The notes under the pieces are model-generated. The model was not told where the DNA came from, searched no databases, and saw only the letters and a list, made by a program, of their open reading frames with translations. A program made the translations under genes and the position numbers. A stretch of DNA of 64,000 bases from Spirosoma sp. SC4-14. Its GTDB lineage: Bacteria > Bacteroidota > Bacteroidia > Cytophagales > Spirosomataceae. The stretch spans positions 7,247,001-7,311,000 of the forward strand of contig NZ_CP147518.1 of NCBI RefSeq assembly GCF_037201965.1, read 5' to 3'. Below are positions 61,402 through 64,000 of the stretch, piece after piece; the stretch's first letter is position 1; each line of letters begins with the position of its first letter.

Positions 61402-63501
61402 ATGAAACCAATACTAGCACTCGTTGTAGGGTTGCTTATCAGTTTTACTACAACGGCGCAAATTCGCAAAGATCCCACTCTCTGGTCTGCCAAAACAGAC
61501 AAACAACCAGCTAAAGCTGGCGATGTTGTTAGTGTCCGTATTGAAGTGACCATTGCCGATGGCTGGCATCTCTACTCAAACGATCTTGATCCTAATATCG
61601 GACCAGTACCAACATCATTTAAATTTGCCGGTTCAGATGCCTATTCGCTTGTCGGAAAAGCAACTCCTATTGGAGTTGAAGAAGTATTTGAAGAAGTATG
61701 GGGCGCTAAAGTCCGTCAATTCAAGAATAAGGCTGTTTTTGTTCAGAAAGTGAAGTTGCTAAAACCAATGGCTGTTTTTGCTGGAACAGCCGAATATCAG
61801 GTTTGCTCTGATAAAGACGGAGTTTGCCTGCCTCCTACGGAAGTTGAGTTTTCGACGGAGCTGAAAGCCATTGCGTCAACTCCTACCACTACAACCACAG
61901 CCGTTGCTACGGCACCCACCACAACATCGACAGCAACGCAACCTGTCCCCGAAACTGCCGTTGCTGCCACAACGCCAGCCCCTGCCGTTACAACTGCCAA
62001 AGCCACCAGCCAGACCGAGCCAAGTGTTGCCGATGCACTAAAGGAGCCAGAACAGGCACTGGATGAAGGAGCCACGGCCTCTGGCGGATCACTATGGGGT
62101 TTCATGCTGGCAGCCTTTCTGTCGGGTTTGGTGGCCTTGTTAACGCCCTGCGTTTTTCCAATTATACCCGCTACGGTTAGTTTCTTCACCAATCAGCAGG
62201 GTGGTCAGTGGAAAGCGTTTCTTTACGGAGGATTCATTATTGGCATTTACGTTATTGTGGGTACGGTTGTATCACGAATCAACGGGCCCGCCTTTGCCAA
62301 TTTCGTGAGTACACACTGGTTGCCCAATGTACTATTCTTTGCTATATTCTTTGTATTTGGGCTTTCGTTTCTGGGCCTGTTTGAAATTGTATTACCTAAC
62401 TCGCTCATTAATCAGGCCGATGCCCGATCTGAGAAGGGCGGAATAGCAGGTATTTTCTTTATGGCATTCACGCTGGTGCTGGTGTCGTTTTCCTGCACGG
62501 GGCCAATTGTAGGGAGCCTGCTGGTAGCGTCGGCAGGTGGCGAAGTAATTAAGCCTATTTTGGGAATGGCGGCCTTTTCGTCGGCCTTTGCCGTGCCTTT
62601 CACCTTGTTTGCGGCTTTCCCGCAATGGCTCAAAAATCTGCCCCGCTCGGGTGGCTGGCTGAACTCGGTTAAGGTAGTACTGGGCTTTCTGGAACTGGCC
62701 CTGGCCCTGAAATTTCTGAGCGTTGCCGATCAGGTATACCACTGGGGTTTGCTCGACCGAGAGGTTTTTCTGGCGTTGTGGATCGTCATTTTCGCCTTGC
62801 TTGGCTTTTATTTCCTGGGAAAAATCCGGCTCCCACACGACAGTGAGGTGAAGCATATCAGTGTTCAGAAACTGCTTCTGGCCATTGTAACTTTCTCGTT
62901 CGTTGTCTATATGGTTCCCGGCTTGTGGGGTGCTCCGCTGAAATCGTTATCGGGCTATCTGCCTCCCGAAACGTCGCAGGATTTCAATTTATATGGCCGT
63001 CAGTCGCTGGCCAGCCAGAGCCCTGCCAATTCACTTGGCGAAACGCCAAAATATGCGAACCTGTTTCATTTGCCACACGGTTTGCAGGGCTTTTTCGACT
63101 ATAAACAGGCACTGGCCTATTCTAAAAAAGTGAACAAACCTGTGTTTATCGATTTCACCGGTCATGGTTGTGTCAACTGTCGTGAGATGGAAGCACGGGT
63201 ATGGTCTGACCCGGCGGTGTTATCGCGCCTACAGAACGACTTTGTTGTGGTGGCGCTCTACGTCGATGATAAAACCGAACTACCCGAATCGGAATGGTAT
63301 ACCTCCACGTATGACCAGAAGGTGAAAAAAACCATTGGTGCGCAAAATGCCGATCTGCAAATCACCAACTATAATAACAATGCTCAACCACACTATTGTC
63401 TGGTCGATAGCAATGGCAAATTGCTGGTCGCTCCTAAAAACTACGACCGCAGTGTTGAGAATTTTGTAGCTTTTCTGGAAACAGGCAAGGCCAAGTTTTA
63501 G
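61402..63501 (+). CDS. DsbD-type thiol:disulfide interchange protein
   Basis: 699 residues from the ATG at 61402 (MKPILALVVGLLISFTTTAQ signal peptide); a TTG at 61330 is less likely. Order: periplasmic nDsbD-like domain (about 25-165; DGWHLYSNDLDPNIGPVP, YQVCSDKDGVCLPP with two Cys), a Thr/Ala/Pro-rich linker (about 170-235), an 8-helix CcdA-like core (about 250-520) with Cys in LLTPCVFPIIPAT and SFSCTGPIVGS, and a C-terminal thioredoxin-like domain (FIDFTGHGCVNCREMEARVW, CVNC, about 590). It carries electrons from the cytoplasm to periplasmic thiols. Confidence 0.95.
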   Translation: MKPILALVVGLLISFTTTAQIRKDPTLWSAKTDKQPAKAGDVVSVRIEVTIADGWHLYSNDLDPNIGPVPTSFKFAGSDAYSLVGKATPIGVEEVFEEVWGAKVRQFKNKAVFVQKVKLLKPMAVFAGTAEYQVCSDKDGVCLPPTEVEFSTELKAIASTPTTTTTAVATAPTTTSTATQPVPETAVAATTPAPAVTTAKATSQTEPSVADALKEPEQALDEGATASGGSLWGFMLAAFLSGLVALLTPCVFPIIPATVSFFTNQQGGQWKAFLYGGFIIGIYVIVGTVVSRINGPAFANFVSTHWLPNVLFFAIFFVFGLSFLGLFEIVLPNSLINQADARSEKGGIAGIFFMAFTLVLVSFSCTGPIVGSLLVASAGGEVIKPILGMAAFSSAFAVPFTLFAAFPQWLKNLPRSGGWLNSVKVVLGFLELALALKFLSVADQVYHWGLLDREVFLALWIVIFALLGFYFLGKIRLPHDSEVKHISVQKLLLAIVTFSFVVYMVPGLWGAPLKSLSGYLPPETSQDFNLYGRQSLASQSPANSLGETPKYANLFHLPHGLQGFFDYKQALAYSKKVNKPVFIDFTGHGCVNCREMEARVWSDPAVLSRLQNDFVVVALYVDDKTELPESEWYTSTYDQKVKKTIGAQNADLQITNYNNNAQPHYCLVDSNGKLLVAPKNYDRSVENFVAFLETGKAKF

Positions 63502-63528
63502 GTAGCCTAGTTGCTACTTACATTTTGC

Positions 63529-63570
63529 AAAGCAGAGCGGCCCGATCAGTTGATCGGGCCGCTCTGCTTT
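63529..63570. terminator. Perfect 20 bp bidirectional terminator
   Basis: AAAGCAGAGCGGCCCGATCA (63529-63548) and its exact complement (63551-63570) with a 2 nt loop, between the convergent DsbD-type and desaturase genes. Confidence 0.82.
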
Positions 63571-63587
63571 GGTATAAATTCTTGCTG

Positions 63588-64000
63588 TTAGGCCGTTACC
63601 TTAGGCGTAGAATCCTGCGTCTGAATAAATTCTAAATCAGGCTTCGACTGATCGTCGACCGTTACCCGCCCCCGTTCTTTACGAACAATGCGCGAGAACA
63701 ACGAAATTTCCTGATCGAACAGAAAACGGAAAAACAAGCGAACATACGATGTATGGTATTTTAGGGTGTCGTAGTATTCAGGGGCCGTTTTTTTGATCTC
63801 AGGTAGTTTATTCCAGGGAATAGACGGGAAATCGTGGTGTTCATTATGAAAACCAACGTTCAGATTCACGCCATTCAACTGGCCATAATAGCTATAGGTT
63901 TCCTGTTCTGGATCGAGTGTTAAGTAATGCTCCTGAATCCAGCGGGCGCCCAGCGGGTGCAGACCCACCGAGAAAAACAGGCAAAGCAGCAGAAACGCCA
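63588..64000 (-). CDS. Fatty acid desaturase like sphingolipid delta-4 desaturase, N-terminus cut by window edge
   Basis: The frame runs open to base 64000 (137 codons visible): FLLLCLFFSVGLHPLGARWIQEHYLTLDPEQETYSYYGQLNGVNLNVGF-type sequence is followed by HNEHHDFPSIPWNKLP, the third His box (HxxHH), and EYYDTLKYHTSYVRLFFRFLFD. The blocks GLHP, EHY, ETYSYYG, NVGFHNEHHDFP and EYYD are those of eukaryotic DEGS1-type delta-4 dihydroceramide desaturases, not of typical bacterial acyl-lipid desaturases. Membrane enzyme with a di-iron centre; the other two His boxes lie outside. Bacteroidota make sphingolipids, which supports the role; the substrate is inference. Confidence 0.85.
   Translation of the reverse strand, partial: AFLLLCLFFSVGLHPLGARWIQEHYLTLDPEQETYSYYGQLNGVNLNVGFHNEHHDFPSIPWNKLPEIKKTAPEYYDTLKYHTSYVRLFFRFLFDQEISLFSRIVRKERGRVTVDDQSKPDLEFIQTQDSTPKVTA

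Noticed and set aside
62392..62856. 154-codon antisense ORF in the DsbD-type gene
   Set aside because: Composition is that of a reversed membrane-protein frame; no start signal or family match.

Overview
The window looks like chromosomal DNA of a Bacteroidota species, most like Spirosoma or a close Cytophagales relative. The signs are type IX secretion sorting domains (type A and type B), a PorE-like TPR/PD40/OmpA protein, a SecA of about 1129 residues without a C-terminal zinc motif, candidate promoters of the TAnnTTTG class, few Shine-Dalgarno sequences and several TTG or GTG starts. This placement is inference from gene content; no 16S or marker search was possible.

Region 1 (1-24.25 kb) is a large exopolysaccharide/capsule locus, almost all on the minus strand. 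From its upstream end at about 24.2 kb it runs: Wza-type SLBB export protein, Wzz-type chain-length protein, GDP-mannose 4,6-dehydratase, Wzx flippase, methyltransferase, two GT2 glycosyltransferases, Wzy-type polymerase, GT4 glycosyltransferase, secreted beta-helix protein, a secreted repeat protein with a coiled-coil tail, a T9SS type A protein, another GT4, a Wzi-like outer-membrane protein, the polyprenyl-phosphate glycosyl-1-phosphate transferase that would start the repeat unit, and a second partial Wzi-like protein. Together these cover initiation, extension, flipping, polymerisation, export and surface attachment. The central part (12.3-19.6 kb) is clearly more AT-rich than its surroundings and carries mobile DNA: a decayed IS3 element with a small inverted-repeat element nested in its end, an intact IS30 element, a decayed IS5 element, a 183 bp MITE-like element and an IS3 relic.

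The most unusual signal is in the two decayed transposase genes. Three 16 bp GC-rich inserts (two identical in IS3 orfB, one related in IS5) interrupt conserved transposase motifs. Removing each one restores the expected reading frame. The two sequence variants differ by paired substitutions that keep a 3 bp stem around a TCCG loop.

Region 2 (24.4-46.8 kb) is mostly housekeeping and envelope genes: secA, a DUF922 protein, a lone GT4, a FabH-like synthase, an M1 peptidase, a cytochrome oxidase subunit III-like protein, ispE, a PorE-like protein beside a T9SS type B Ig-repeat protein, a ModF-like double ABC ATPase, a GMC oxidoreductase with a gluconate 2-dehydrogenase subunit 3 partner, a YdeI-like protein and an M20 amidohydrolase.

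Region 3 (46.8-55.8 kb) is a MoxR cluster: divergent RDD gene, then SpoIIM-like, membrane protein, DUF4129, DUF4350, MoxR ATPase, an unknown secreted protein, a TPR protein and DUF58. Most of its genes overlap or are closely spaced.

Region 4 (55.8-64 kb) holds two small unknown ORFs, tatC, glyA, a WXXGXW-type lipoprotein, an AraC regulator divergent from a phytanoyl-CoA dioxygenase-like gene, a DsbD-type reductase and, cut by the window edge, a fatty acid desaturase very like eukaryotic sphingolipid delta-4 desaturases. No rRNA, tRNA or CRISPR array was seen.
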